Below, one piece after another: positions 51,386-59,596 of a stretch of DNA of 64,000 bases (positions are counted from its first letter, which is position 1; every line of letters begins with the position of its first letter). Origin of the DNA: Roseomonas alba (lineage in GTDB: Bacteria; Pseudomonadota; Alphaproteobacteria; Acetobacterales; Acetobacteraceae); the NCBI RefSeq assembly GCF_019430885.1, contig NZ_JAHYBZ010000002.1:124001-188000 (forward strand). Direction: 5' to 3'. The notes beneath the pieces are model-generated. The model did no database searches, was not told the DNA's origin, and was given only the letters and a program-made list of their open reading frames with translations. Both the position numbers and the translations under genes were made by a program.

Positions 51386-52477
51386 ATGCCCATGGATACC
51401 CCGCGCGCGGCGCGCATCATCGGGATCGCGGCGCTGGCGGCCCTGGCGGCGGCCTGCCTGCTGGTGCTGCGGCCCTTCATCTCGGCGCTTCTCTGGGCGG
51501 TGATCCTGGCCTTCTCGACTTGGCCGATCTTCGCCTTCCTGCGGGAGAAGGCGCGCCTGTCGCGCGGCTTCGCCGCGGCGCTGATGGTCGCCGCCATGTT
51601 CCTGCTGATCGGGCTGCCCATCGCGCTCGCCGCACCGACGAACCGGGAGGAGGTGGAGGCGCTGCGCGCCAGCATCGAGGGGCTGCTGACCGAGGGGCTG
51701 CCCGGCCTCGGCGTCTGGCTGTCCGGGCTGCCGGTGGTGGGGCCCTGGATCCACCAATGGATCGGCGATGCGGAATTCGACCTGCTCGGCCTCGCAGGCC
51801 TGTTGCGGCCCTATGCGGGGACGCTCACGCAGCAGGCGGTCTCGGTACTGCTGGCCGTGCTGTCGGGGCTGGCGGAACTGCTGCTCGCCATCGTCCTCGC
51901 CTTCTTCTTCTATCGCGACGGGCCGGCCATGGCCGGGCGGGCGCAGGCGCTGATGCAGCGCCTCGGGGGTGAGACGGGCAGCCGTATGATGCGCCTCGCC
52001 GCGGATGTGACGCGCGGCGTGGTCTGGGGGCTGGTCGGCACGGCGGTCGCGCAGGGCATCCTGGCCGGGCTCGGCCTGTGGATCGCGGGCGTGCCGCAGC
52101 CGGTGCTGCTCGGCGTGGTGACCGGGGTGATCTCGATCTTCCCGGTCGGTGCGCCGCTGGTTTGGGCGCCGGCGGGGCTGTGGCTGCTGACCCAGGGGCA
52201 GACGGGCTGGGGCATCTTCATGCTGCTCTATGGCGGGCTGGTGGTGTCGTCGGTGGACAACATCATCCGGCCCTGGGCGATCGCGCGCGGGGCGGACCTG
52301 CCGCTGCTGCTGACGCTGATGGGGGCGCTGGGGGGCGTGCTGGCCTTCGGCTTCCTGGGATTGTTCCTCGGGCCCGTGGTGCTGGCGGTGGGCTACACGT
52401 TGCTGCTGCAATTCGCCGGCGAGCCGGGCGTGGAGGATGCGCAAGCCTCTTCCCCGCCGCCGCCCGCCGCCCTATAG
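51386..52477 (+). CDS. AI-2E family transporter (PerM/TqsA-like membrane protein)
   Basis: Encodes 363 residues from an ATG at 51386 with AGGA eight bases upstream; 51392 (ATG) and 51347 (GTG) are alternatives. Seven or eight hydrophobic segments, a periplasmic loop with EVEALRASIEGLLTEGLPGLGVW, and the C-terminal signature LVSSVDNIIRPWAIARGADLPLLLTLMGALGGVLAFGFLGLFLGPVVLAVGYTLL (here beginning LVVSSVDNIIRP) mark the family. Members are proposed exporters of autoinducer-2 or Na+/H+ antiporters; the actual cargo here is unknown. It starts divergently from hyi. Confidence 0.9.
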   Translation: MPMDTPRAARIIGIAALAALAAACLLVLRPFISALLWAVILAFSTWPIFAFLREKARLSRGFAAALMVAAMFLLIGLPIALAAPTNREEVEALRASIEGLLTEGLPGLGVWLSGLPVVGPWIHQWIGDAEFDLLGLAGLLRPYAGTLTQQAVSVLLAVLSGLAELLLAIVLAFFFYRDGPAMAGRAQALMQRLGGETGSRMMRLAADVTRGVVWGLVGTAVAQGILAGLGLWIAGVPQPVLLGVVTGVISIFPVGAPLVWAPAGLWLLTQGQTGWGIFMLLYGGLVVSSVDNIIRPWAIARGADLPLLLTLMGALGGVLAFGFLGLFLGPVVLAVGYTLLLQFAGEPGVEDAQASSPPPPAAL

Positions 52478-52543
52478 GCCGCAATATGGGAGATTCCGGA
52501 CCGATCAACGGAGCCGGGGCTGGGCAATGAGGGAGAATGAGGG

Positions 52544-54130
52544 ATGCGAAAGCTGCTGATGGCAGCCGCGCTGGCCATGGGCCTCTGCGCGGGATGGGCC
52601 GCGGAGGCGCAGACCGTGCGCTGGTCCGCCTCGGGCGATCCGAACACCATGGATCCCCACAGCCAGAATGTCGGCACCGTGACCATGGTGCTGCAGCAGA
52701 TCTACGACACGCTCATTGCGCGCAACCAGGATCTCGGCCTTGCACCGGGCCTGGCAACGCGCTGGGAGCAGGTGGAACCGACGCGCTGGCGCTTCTGGCT
52801 GCGTGACGGCGTGACGTTCCACGAAGGCCAGGCCTTCGCCGCCGAGGATGTCGTCTTCAGCGTGACGCGAGCGCAGCAGCCGACCTCGAACTACGCCATC
52901 TACGTGGACACCATCGACCGCGCGGTCCAGGTCGAACCGCTGGTGGTGGACGTGATCACCACGGTCGCCGACCCGATTCTGCCGAACAAGATCGCCTCCC
53001 TCATGATCATGTCGCGGAGCTGGTCCGAGGCGCACAACGCCACCCGCCCGCAGAACACGCGCGCGCGCGAGGAGATGTTCACCACCCGCAACGCCAATGG
53101 CACCGGCGCCTTCCGGCTTCAGACCCGCGAACCGGACGTTCGCACGGTGCTGGTGCGCAACCGCGACTGGTGGGGCTGGCGCGAGCCGGCGAGCCGCGAG
53201 GCCAATATCCAGGAGATCATCTACCGGCCGATCTCCTCCGACGCGACGCGCGTCGCGGCGCTGCTCTCGGGCGAGGTGGATTTCGTGCTGGACCCGCCGC
53301 TGCAGGACCTGAACCGGCTGCGCGCCGCGCCGAACATCAAGGTGACGGAGGGGCCGGAGGTCCGCACCATCTTCCTGGCGATGGACGTCTATCGCGACGA
53401 GCTGCTTTATTCGGATGTGCGCGGCCGCAACCCCTTCAAGGATCTGCGGGTGCGCCAGGCATTGTACCAGGCAATCGACATCCAGGCGATCCACCGCACC
53501 GTCATGCGCGGCCAGTCCGTGGTGACCGGCACCTTCTTCCCGCCGCAGGTGAACGGCTATTCACAGGAGGAAGATGTCCGCCTGCCCTATGATCAGGCGC
53601 GTGCGCGGCAGTTGCTGGCCGAGGCAGGCTATCCGAATGGCTTCGAGGTGACGCTGGACTGCCCAAACAACCGCTACATCAATGACGAGCAGATCTGCCA
53701 GGCGGTCGCTGCCATGTGGACGCGGGTCGGCGTGCGGACGCGGCTGAACGCCATGCCTCTCGCGCCCTTCTTCGCCAAGATCCAGCGGGACGACACCTCG
53801 GTCTACCTGCTGGGCTGGGGCGTGCCGACGCTCGATGCCCTGTATTCCTTCCAATCGCTGCTGCGCTCTCGCGATGGCGGGCAGGGCAACGGCATCTGGA
53901 ATTACGGGCGGTATTCCAACGCCCGGATGGACGAACTGATCGGCATCATGGTGAACCAGTCCGGCGCGCCGCGCGATGCGGCGATCCGCGAGGCGTTGCG
54001 GATCTATCGGGAGGACATCCCCCACATCCCGCTGCACCACCAGATGATCCCCTGGGCCATGCGCGCGAACTTCACCATTCCGCACATGGCCAACAACCAG
54101 CCCTATTTCCGCTGGGCGCGAATGAACTGA
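52544..54130 (+). CDS. Family 5 (peptide/nickel-type) ABC transporter substrate-binding protein
   Basis: Encodes 528 residues: a signal peptide ending at AAEAQ, then VRWSASGDPNTMDPHSQNVGTVTMVLQQIYDTLI, and the classical blocks LATRWEQVEPTRWRFWLRDGVTFHEGQAFAAEDVVFS and NPFKDLRVRQALYQAIDIQAIHRTVMRGQ. The periplasmic receptor should bind peptides, glutathione or similar solutes and deliver them to the permeases encoded downstream. Its TGA is the first triplet of a family B palindrome (54130-54273) that separates it from the permease genes, an arrangement that could give more receptor than permease. Substrate unknown. Confidence 0.94.
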   Translation: MRKLLMAAALAMGLCAGWAAEAQTVRWSASGDPNTMDPHSQNVGTVTMVLQQIYDTLIARNQDLGLAPGLATRWEQVEPTRWRFWLRDGVTFHEGQAFAAEDVVFSVTRAQQPTSNYAIYVDTIDRAVQVEPLVVDVITTVADPILPNKIASLMIMSRSWSEAHNATRPQNTRAREEMFTTRNANGTGAFRLQTREPDVRTVLVRNRDWWGWREPASREANIQEIIYRPISSDATRVAALLSGEVDFVLDPPLQDLNRLRAAPNIKVTEGPEVRTIFLAMDVYRDELLYSDVRGRNPFKDLRVRQALYQAIDIQAIHRTVMRGQSVVTGTFFPPQVNGYSQEEDVRLPYDQARARQLLAEAGYPNGFEVTLDCPNNRYINDEQICQAVAAMWTRVGVRTRLNAMPLAPFFAKIQRDDTSVYLLGWGVPTLDALYSFQSLLRSRDGGQGNGIWNYGRYSNARMDELIGIMVNQSGAPRDAAIREALRIYREDIPHIPLHHQMIPWAMRANFTIPHMANNQPYFRWARMN

Positions 54131-54273
54131 GAGCCTGTTTGGAAAATTCGGCACTGGCCCGCACCCCCAGCGGGCCCCCCAATTCAGTATACTTCCGTTG
54201 GGTGGCCCGCTGGGGGTGCGGGCCGGTGCCGGACTTGGAAGCGCGCCGCGAGGCGCGTTTCCAATCAGACTCT
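54130..54273. repeat. Family B palindromic repeat between receptor and permease genes
   Basis: Starts at the receptor stop codon (TGAGAG). The outer arms AGAG-CCTGTTTGGAAA and TTTCCAATCAGACTCT pair with few gaps. The inner arms GGCCCGCACCCCCAGCGGGCC and GGCCCGCTGGGGGTGCGGGCC are fully complementary except at their ends. The centre AGTATACTTCCGTTGGGTGG is the loop. The stability of the stem suggests an mRNA 3'-protecting hairpin, as REP elements do in malE-malF. Confidence 0.88.
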
Positions 54274-54330
54274 GACAATCACCCCGGGGGCGGCGGCGGA
54301 TGCCGGCCGCACCCGGGACGGAGCACATGA

Positions 54331-55314
54331 ATGTTCGCCTTCGTCATCAGCCGCATCCTCCAGGCGATACCGGTCCTGCTGACGGTCTCGCTGATCTCCT
54401 TCGCCATGTTCGCCTATGTCGGCGACCCCGTGGCGATCATGCTCGGCCAGGACTTCACCGAGGCGCAGCGCGACGCGCTGGTGCGCGACCTTGGCCTCGA
54501 CCAGCCCTTCTGGGTGCAGTTCGCGGAATTCGTCGGCAATGCGGTGCAGGGGCAGTTCGGACTGTCCTACCGCCTGTCGCGGCCGGTCGCAGAACTGATC
54601 GCGGAACGTGCGCCGGCGACGCTGGAACTGGCCTTCTGCGCGGCGGTGCTGTCGCTGGCGATCGGCGTGCCGATGGGGGTCTATACGGGGCTCTACCGGA
54701 ATTCCTGGCTGTCCCGCTTCTTCCTGACCTTCTCGCTGGTCGGCGTGTCGCTGCCGACCTTCCTGATCGGCATCCTGCTGATCCTGGTTTTCGCGGTATG
54801 GCTGGGCTGGCTGCCCTCCTTCGGACGGGGGGACACGGTGCAGATCGGCTGGTGGTCCACCGGCTTCCTGACCTGGTCGGGGATCAAGGCGCTGATCCTT
54901 CCCTCCATCACCCTCGGGCTGTTCCAGTTGACGCTGATCATGCGCCTGGTGCGGGCGGAGATGATGGAGGTGCTGCGCAGCGACTACATCAAGTTCGCCC
55001 GTGCGCGCGGCCTGCCGAACCGCGTCGTGCATTTCGGCCATGCGCTGAAGAATACGCTGGTGCCGGTCATCACCATCGTCGGGCTGCAACTGGGGGCCAT
55101 CATCGCCTTCGCCATCGTCACCGAGACGGTGTTCCAGTGGCCCGGGATGGGGCTGCTGTTCATCCAATCGGTCGGCGTGGCAGACATTCCGGTGATGAGC
55201 GCCTATCTGCTGCTGATCGCCGTGGTCTTCGTGACCATCAACCTGATCGTCGACCTGCTCTATTACGCGGTGGACCCGCGGCTGCGCATCGGGCGCGGCA
55301 AGGGGGGACACTGA
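54331..55314 (+). CDS. ABC transporter permease, DppB/OppB type
   Basis: Encodes 327 residues with six membrane helices. The start FVISRILQAIPVLLTVSLISFAMFAYVGDPVAIMLG and the EAA loop RAEMMEVLRSDYIKFARARGLPNRVVHFGHALKNTLVPVITI are typical of the first permease of dipeptide-type importers. It forms the inner-membrane channel with the DppC-type protein encoded one base downstream. The start ATG at 54331 follows GGAGCAC after the family B palindrome. Confidence 0.95.
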   Translation: MFAFVISRILQAIPVLLTVSLISFAMFAYVGDPVAIMLGQDFTEAQRDALVRDLGLDQPFWVQFAEFVGNAVQGQFGLSYRLSRPVAELIAERAPATLELAFCAAVLSLAIGVPMGVYTGLYRNSWLSRFFLTFSLVGVSLPTFLIGILLILVFAVWLGWLPSFGRGDTVQIGWWSTGFLTWSGIKALILPSITLGLFQLTLIMRLVRAEMMEVLRSDYIKFARARGLPNRVVHFGHALKNTLVPVITIVGLQLGAIIAFAIVTETVFQWPGMGLLFIQSVGVADIPVMSAYLLLIAVVFVTINLIVDLLYYAVDPRLRIGRGKGGH

Positions 55315-55315
55315 C

Positions 55316-56230
55316 ATGGCCGCTGTGGTGAAGCGTTTCTTCGATTCCGACCTGTGGTGGTCGTTCAAGCGGTCCCCGGTCACGGTGCTGTCCGCGGTCG
55401 TCGCGCTGGTCTGCATATTTGGGGCCGCGCTCGCGCCCTGGATCGCGCCGCATGATCCCTTCGACCTGGCCAGCCTGAACCTGATCGACGCCTTCAAGCC
55501 GCCGGTCTGGGCGGAGGACGGCGTGGCCGAATATCTGCTCGGCACCGACGACCAGGGGCGGGACGTGCTCTCGGCCATCATGTACGGGGCGCGGGTGTCG
55601 CTGCTGGTGGGGCTTTCGGCGACGGCCTTCGCGACGCTGGTCGGCGTGTCGGTCGGGCTGATCGCCGGTTATGTCGGCGGGGCGGTGGACGGGCTGCTGA
55701 TGCGCATCTGCGACATCCAGCTCACCTTTCCCTCCATCCTGGTGGCACTTCTGGTCGATGGCGTGGTGCGCGCCGTGGTGCCGCGCGAGGTGCATGACCA
55801 GATCGCGATCTTCGTCGTGATCTTCGCCATCGGCATCAGCGAGTGGCCGAAATTCGCGCGCACCGTGCGCGGGTCGACGCTGGTCGAGCGCAACAAGGAA
55901 TATGTCCAGGCCGCGCGCGTCATCGGCGTGCCGAAGCTGCGCATCATGGCGACGCACGTCCTGCCCAATGTGGTGGGGCCGGTGCTGGTGGTGGCGACGC
56001 TCAACCTCGGCCTCGCCATCCTGTCGGAGGCGACGCTCTCCTTCCTTGGCGTCGGCGTGCCGCCGACCCAGCCTTCGCTCGGCACGCTGATCAGGATCGG
56101 CAACGACTTCCTGTTCTCGGGCGAGTGGTGGATCACGATCTTCCCCGGCGTCGCGCTCGTCGCGATGGTGCTGTCCGTCAACCTGCTGGGCGATTGGCTG
56201 CGCGACGCCCTGAACCCGAAGCTGCGCTGA
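55316..56230 (+). CDS. ABC transporter permease, DppC/OppC type
   Basis: Encodes 304 residues with six helices, starting one base after the DppB-type stop. The N-terminal helix is followed by LAPWIAPHDPFD and LLGTDDQGRDVLSAIMYGARVSLLVGLSATAFATLVGVSVGLIAGY, the signature of OppC/DppC. The EAA loop RGSTLVERNKEYVQAARVIGVPKLRIMATHVLPN is intact. Its stop overlaps the next start (TGATG). It forms a heterodimeric channel with the upstream permease. Confidence 0.95.
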   Translation: MAAVVKRFFDSDLWWSFKRSPVTVLSAVVALVCIFGAALAPWIAPHDPFDLASLNLIDAFKPPVWAEDGVAEYLLGTDDQGRDVLSAIMYGARVSLLVGLSATAFATLVGVSVGLIAGYVGGAVDGLLMRICDIQLTFPSILVALLVDGVVRAVVPREVHDQIAIFVVIFAIGISEWPKFARTVRGSTLVERNKEYVQAARVIGVPKLRIMATHVLPNVVGPVLVVATLNLGLAILSEATLSFLGVGVPPTQPSLGTLIRIGNDFLFSGEWWITIFPGVALVAMVLSVNLLGDWLRDALNPKLR

Positions 56231-57216
56231 TGTCGAACGCTGTTCCCCTGCTGCAGGTGAAGAACCTGCGCGTCGAATTCCCCACGCGGCGCGGCACTCT
56301 GGTCGCCCTCGACGACGTGTCCTTCCAGATCGCGCCGGGCGAGGTGCTGGGCGTGGTCGGTGAATCCGGCGCCGGCAAGTCGATGACCGGTGCCGCCATC
56401 ATCGGGCTGCTGGAGCCACCCGGGCGCATCGCGAAGGGCGAGATCCTGCTCGACGGCCGCCGCATCGACAATCTGCGCTACGAGCAGATGCGGCGCATCC
56501 GCGGCAAGGAGATCGGCGCGATCTTCCAGGACCCGCTGACCACGCTGAACCCGCTCTACACGGTGGGCCGGCAATTGGTGGAGACGATGACCACCCATCT
56601 GCCGATCAACCCCGCCGAGGCCCGCAAGCGCGCCATCGGCTGGCTGGAGATGGTGGGCATCCCGGCGGCCGCGCAGCGCATCGACAGCTACCCGCATGAG
56701 TTCTCCGGCGGCATGCGGCAGCGCGTGGTGATCGCACTCGCGCTGTGCGCCGAACCGCGGCTGATCGTAGCGGATGAGCCGACCACGGCGCTCGACGTGT
56801 CCATCCAGGCGCAGGTGATCGCTCTGCTGAAGCGGCTGGCGCGGGAGAAGGGCACGGCGATGATGCTGGTGACCCACGACATGGGCGTGATCGCCGAGAC
56901 CGCCGACCGCGTCGCCGTCATGTATGCCGGCCGCATCGCCGAGATCGGCCCGGTGCGGGAGGTGGTGAAGCACGCGAACCATCCCTATTCGGCCGGGCTG
57001 ATGGCCTCGATCCCGCCTTTGGATCGGCGCGTCGAACGGCTCGCGCAGATCGATGGCGCCATGCCGCGCCTGTCCGCGATCCCGAAGGGCTGTGCCTACA
57101 ATCCGCGCTGCCCCAGGGTCTTCGACAAATGCCGCGAGGTCCGGCCAGACCTGATGCCGGCCGGTACGACCGAGGCCGCCTGCTGGCTCTACGAGACGGA
57201 GGCCGCCCGTGGCTGA
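56230..57216 (+). CDS. ABC transporter ATP-binding protein, DppD/OppD type
   Basis: Encodes 328 residues from an ATG overlapping the permease stop. Walker A is GESGAGKS, the signature is FSGGMRQRVVIA, Walker B is LIVADEPTTALD and the switch histidine is in LVTHDMG. The C-terminal oligopeptide-transporter extension carries a cysteine cluster (GCAYNPRCPRVFDKC... then AACW) like that shown to bind an Fe-S cluster in some DppD proteins. It energises import together with the DppF-type subunit, whose gene overlaps by 8 bases. Confidence 0.95.
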   Translation: MSNAVPLLQVKNLRVEFPTRRGTLVALDDVSFQIAPGEVLGVVGESGAGKSMTGAAIIGLLEPPGRIAKGEILLDGRRIDNLRYEQMRRIRGKEIGAIFQDPLTTLNPLYTVGRQLVETMTTHLPINPAEARKRAIGWLEMVGIPAAAQRIDSYPHEFSGGMRQRVVIALALCAEPRLIVADEPTTALDVSIQAQVIALLKRLAREKGTAMMLVTHDMGVIAETADRVAVMYAGRIAEIGPVREVVKHANHPYSAGLMASIPPLDRRVERLAQIDGAMPRLSAIPKGCAYNPRCPRVFDKCREVRPDLMPAGTTEAACWLYETEAARG

Positions 57217-58210
57217 TGCGGTGCCGATGTTCGAGGCGCGCGACCTCGCGCGCTATTTCGATGTGTCCCGCCCGGCGCTGCAACGCCTGATCTCGGGCGA
57301 GGGAAGGCGCCTGCTGCGGGCCGTGGATGGCGTGACCTTCGCGATCCCCAAGGGCACGACGCTGTCGCTGGTCGGCGAATCCGGCTGCGGCAAGTCCACC
57401 GTCGCGCGACTGTCGGTCGGACTCTACGAACCGTCCGTCGGTGAGGCCGTGTTCGACGGACGCGACCTGGCCGAAGCCCGCGGCATGGCCGATCAGCGCC
57501 GGCGCATGCAGATGATCTTCCAGGATCCCTACGCGTCACTGAATCCGCGCTGGCGCGTGGCGGACATCATCGCCGAGCCGATCCGCGCCTTCGGCCTGGT
57601 GACGACCCGCAGCGAACAGGCGAACCGCGTCGCGGAATTGCTGACGCAGGTCGGCCTGTCGCCGCTCGACGGTCAGAAATTCCCGCATGAATTCTCGGGC
57701 GGGCAGCGGCAGCGGATTTCCATCGCGCGCGCCTTGTCGTCGAACCCGGAATTCCTGGTCTGCGACGAACCGACCTCGGCGCTGGACGTGTCCGTGCAGG
57801 CGCAGATCCTGAACCTGATGAAGGAGCTACAGCAGCGGCTGGGGCTGACCTACCTGTTCATCAGCCATAACCTCGCCGTGGTGCGGCAGGTCAGCGACCG
57901 GATCGGGGTGATGTATCTCGGGCGCCTGGTGGAACTCGCCCCGGCTGAAAGCCTGTTCGAGCGGCCGCGCCATCCCTACACGCGCGCGCTGATGGAGGCG
58001 ATCCCGGACCTCGACATGACGGGGCGGGAGCGCATTCCGGTGGCGGGCGAAGTACCGTCGCCGATCGACCCGCCGACAGGCTGCGCGTTTCATCCGCGTT
58101 GCCCGCTGGCGAATGATCGCTGCAAGCGGGAACGGCCGGAGATGGAGGTGGCAGGGGATGCGCTGGTGGCGTGTCACGCGGTGGAGGAAGGGCGGGACAT
58201 GGCGGCGTGA
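57209..58210 (+). CDS. ABC transporter ATP-binding protein, DppF/OppF type
   Basis: Encodes 333 residues from a GTG at 57209 that overlaps the previous stop by 8 bases. Walker A is GESGCGKS, signature FSGGQRQRISIA, Walker B FLVCDEPTSALD, switch FISHNLAVV. The C-terminal extension again has a cysteine pattern (GCAFHPRCPLANDRC...VACH). It completes the operon receptor-permease-permease-ATPase-ATPase. A family A end begins six bases after its stop and may terminate the operon. Confidence 0.95.
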   Translation: MADAVPMFEARDLARYFDVSRPALQRLISGEGRRLLRAVDGVTFAIPKGTTLSLVGESGCGKSTVARLSVGLYEPSVGEAVFDGRDLAEARGMADQRRRMQMIFQDPYASLNPRWRVADIIAEPIRAFGLVTTRSEQANRVAELLTQVGLSPLDGQKFPHEFSGGQRQRISIARALSSNPEFLVCDEPTSALDVSVQAQILNLMKELQQRLGLTYLFISHNLAVVRQVSDRIGVMYLGRLVELAPAESLFERPRHPYTRALMEAIPDLDMTGRERIPVAGEVPSPIDPPTGCAFHPRCPLANDRCKRERPEMEVAGDALVACHAVEEGRDMAA

Positions 58211-58215
58211 GGAGG

Positions 58216-58269
58216 CTGGAGGGGCTCTGCCCCTCCAGACCACCCCGCCAAAGGCCGAAGGGCCTTTGG
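58216..58269. repeat. Family A left end after the ABC operon
   Basis: Hairpin CTGGAGGGGC/GCCCCTCCAG (58216-58238), linker CACCCCGCC, then CCAAAGGCC/GGCCTTTGG (58248-58269). It forms an inverted pair with the end at 58913-58972, 0.75 kb away, and the lipoprotein-like gene lies between them. Confidence 0.88.
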
Positions 58270-58430
58270 AAACCTTGAATTGGCTTCGGGGGGCGGGTGA
58301 GGCCCTGGCGTCGTAGGACGCTGTTGCGCCGGCTCGCTTCTGGTTCTTGAAGGGTAACGATGGCCATGGGCCGCGTTTAGTTCTTGCTGCCGGTCTCGAA
58401 CCACCCGCTATCGTTTCCCGGGAGGTTCAT

Positions 58431-58850
58431 ATGCGGATAGTCGCGTTCTTGGCAGGTGTCGCTTTGGCGGTATGTGCTTGCTCCACCCGGCCACTGAGAC
58501 CAAGCGAGGCGAGGCCCGGCGAGATCCTTGCCCATGGTGAGCGCCACGACGGATACGTACCCGTGACGGTTACGAGAGATGGTGGCTACGTCGGGGCAGG
58601 CTGTTCGATGGAGGTCCAGGTCGAGGGTGAGCCATCAGCAACGCTTTGGTCTGGGCAAACTGTCACGCTTTTTCTGCCACCCGGTGAAACGATCATCGGT
58701 GTTAGGCCGCGCAGTCCATGCAATCTCGGCCAGTCGGGACGCGGGCTACGGGAAATCGAGATCAATCTGCGGGTAGAGCGTCCGCCCCATTTTCGTGCTG
58801 GATACGACATGAATCAGCAGATCACCTTCAGCAGGACGGGCCTCAGGTAG
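58431..58850 (+). CDS. Small lipoprotein-like hypothetical protein of atypical composition
   Basis: Encodes 139 residues from an ATG at 58431 with GGGAGG six bases upstream. The N-terminus RIVAFLAGVALAVCACSTRP is a signal peptide with a lipobox-like cysteine (weak because valine or cysteine occupies key positions), so a lipoprotein is plausible. The mature part has two further cysteines (AGCSMEV and SPCNLGQ) and beta-strand-rich sequence (ATLWSGQTVTLFLPPGE). No family recognised. Codons such as TTG, TTT, AAA and ACG are much more frequent than in neighbours, giving visibly lower GC. It lies between two inverted family A ends, which suggests acquisition. Confidence 0.75.
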   Translation: MRIVAFLAGVALAVCACSTRPLRPSEARPGEILAHGERHDGYVPVTVTRDGGYVGAGCSMEVQVEGEPSATLWSGQTVTLFLPPGETIIGVRPRSPCNLGQSGRGLREIEINLRVERPPHFRAGYDMNQQITFSRTGLR

Positions 58851-58912
58851 CCGCAGGATTGAAAGTTCAAAATATAAGAGCGAATTTTCCAAAAAACCCT
58901 AAGTATTAATTT

Positions 58913-58972
58913 CCAAAGGACTTTTGGCCTTTAGTGGGTTGGGGTTTCGGGGAGGGACGAAGCCCATCCCCG
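58913..58972. repeat. Family A right end, diverged and AT-shifted
   Basis: Inverted counterpart of 58216-58269: AAGTATTAATTTCCAAAGG, then GGCCTTTAGTGGGTTGGGG and a CGGGGAGGG/CCCATCCCCG hairpin (58948-58972). It ends 8 bases from the creA stop. The 40 bases just upstream are AT-rich (AATATAAGAG, AATTTTCCAAAAAA), unlike the genome. Confidence 0.75.
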
Positions 58973-58979
58973 CTCGCCC

Positions 58980-59450
58980 TCACCGATACGGCACCACCGC
59001 TACCGCATTGAATGGCGACCCGTCCACAAGCCGTGTCGACCACGCCAGGTACACGACCGCCCCCTGTTCCTCGTCGATGAAGCGCTGCACACGCGTTTCC
59101 TTGAAGAACAGCGAGGTGTTGCTCTCATAGACCTGTTCCCCGCGTTCGCCGCGGCGGGCGCCGTCGGACACTTGCACGTCTCCGGTCGCGACGCAGGTCA
59201 GGGAGAAGCGGCCTGGGTCTTCCGCCAGTCCCAGCGTGCCGCTGATGCCGCCGGTGCGCGCCTCGCTGATGTAGCAGGACACGCCGGCGACCTTGGGGTC
59301 GTTGAAGCGCTCGACCACCACGCGGTGGCTGCGCGTCAGGCCGAGATTGGTCAGCGCGGTGTTCACATAGCCGATCTGGCGGGTTTCCTCGGCGCGCGCG
59401 GGGGCGGCGAGGGCAAGCACGAGACAGGCGGCGAGGGTGATGCGAATCAT
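58980..59450 (-). CDS. creA: CreA family protein
   Basis: Encodes 156 residues with a signal peptide (MIRITLAACLVLALAAPARA). The core matches CreA: RQIGYVNTALTNLGLTRSHRVVVERFNDPKVAGVSCYISEARTGGISGTLGLAEDPGRFSLTC, followed by VSDGARRGERGEQVYESNTSLFFKETRVQRFID. CreA is a conserved periplasmic protein of unknown function. Here it is monocistronic and ends next to a family A repeat; a palindrome at 59475-59516 lies just upstream of its start. Confidence 0.92.
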   Translation of the reverse strand: MIRITLAACLVLALAAPARAEETRQIGYVNTALTNLGLTRSHRVVVERFNDPKVAGVSCYISEARTGGISGTLGLAEDPGRFSLTCVATGDVQVSDGARRGERGEQVYESNTSLFFKETRVQRFIDEEQGAVVYLAWSTRLVDGSPFNAVAVVPYR

Positions 59451-59474
59451 GTGGGTCTCCGTCTTTCGCGGGCC

Positions 59475-59516
59475 TAGGGTGTGATCGGTTCACATCCGTT
59501 CACCAATCACACTCTA
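59475..59516. repeat. Palindromic repeat with TAGGGTGTGAT arms
   Basis: A 42-base palindrome: TAGGGTGTGATCGGT pairs with ACCAATCACACTCTA, with two mismatches. The TAG...CTA ends and inner GGT/ACC pairs resemble the second hairpin of family C. It lies 24 bases upstream of the creA start and 80 bases from the ggt stop, in a promoter or terminator position. Another CTCTAA end occurs at 59576-59581. Confidence 0.7.
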
Positions 59517-59596
59517 ACCTGTTGTTTGGTCGCGCGATTCAGACCTTCGGTGCATGCGCACCTGCGGTCATCGTGCTCTAACGCGCGGAAGAGCGA

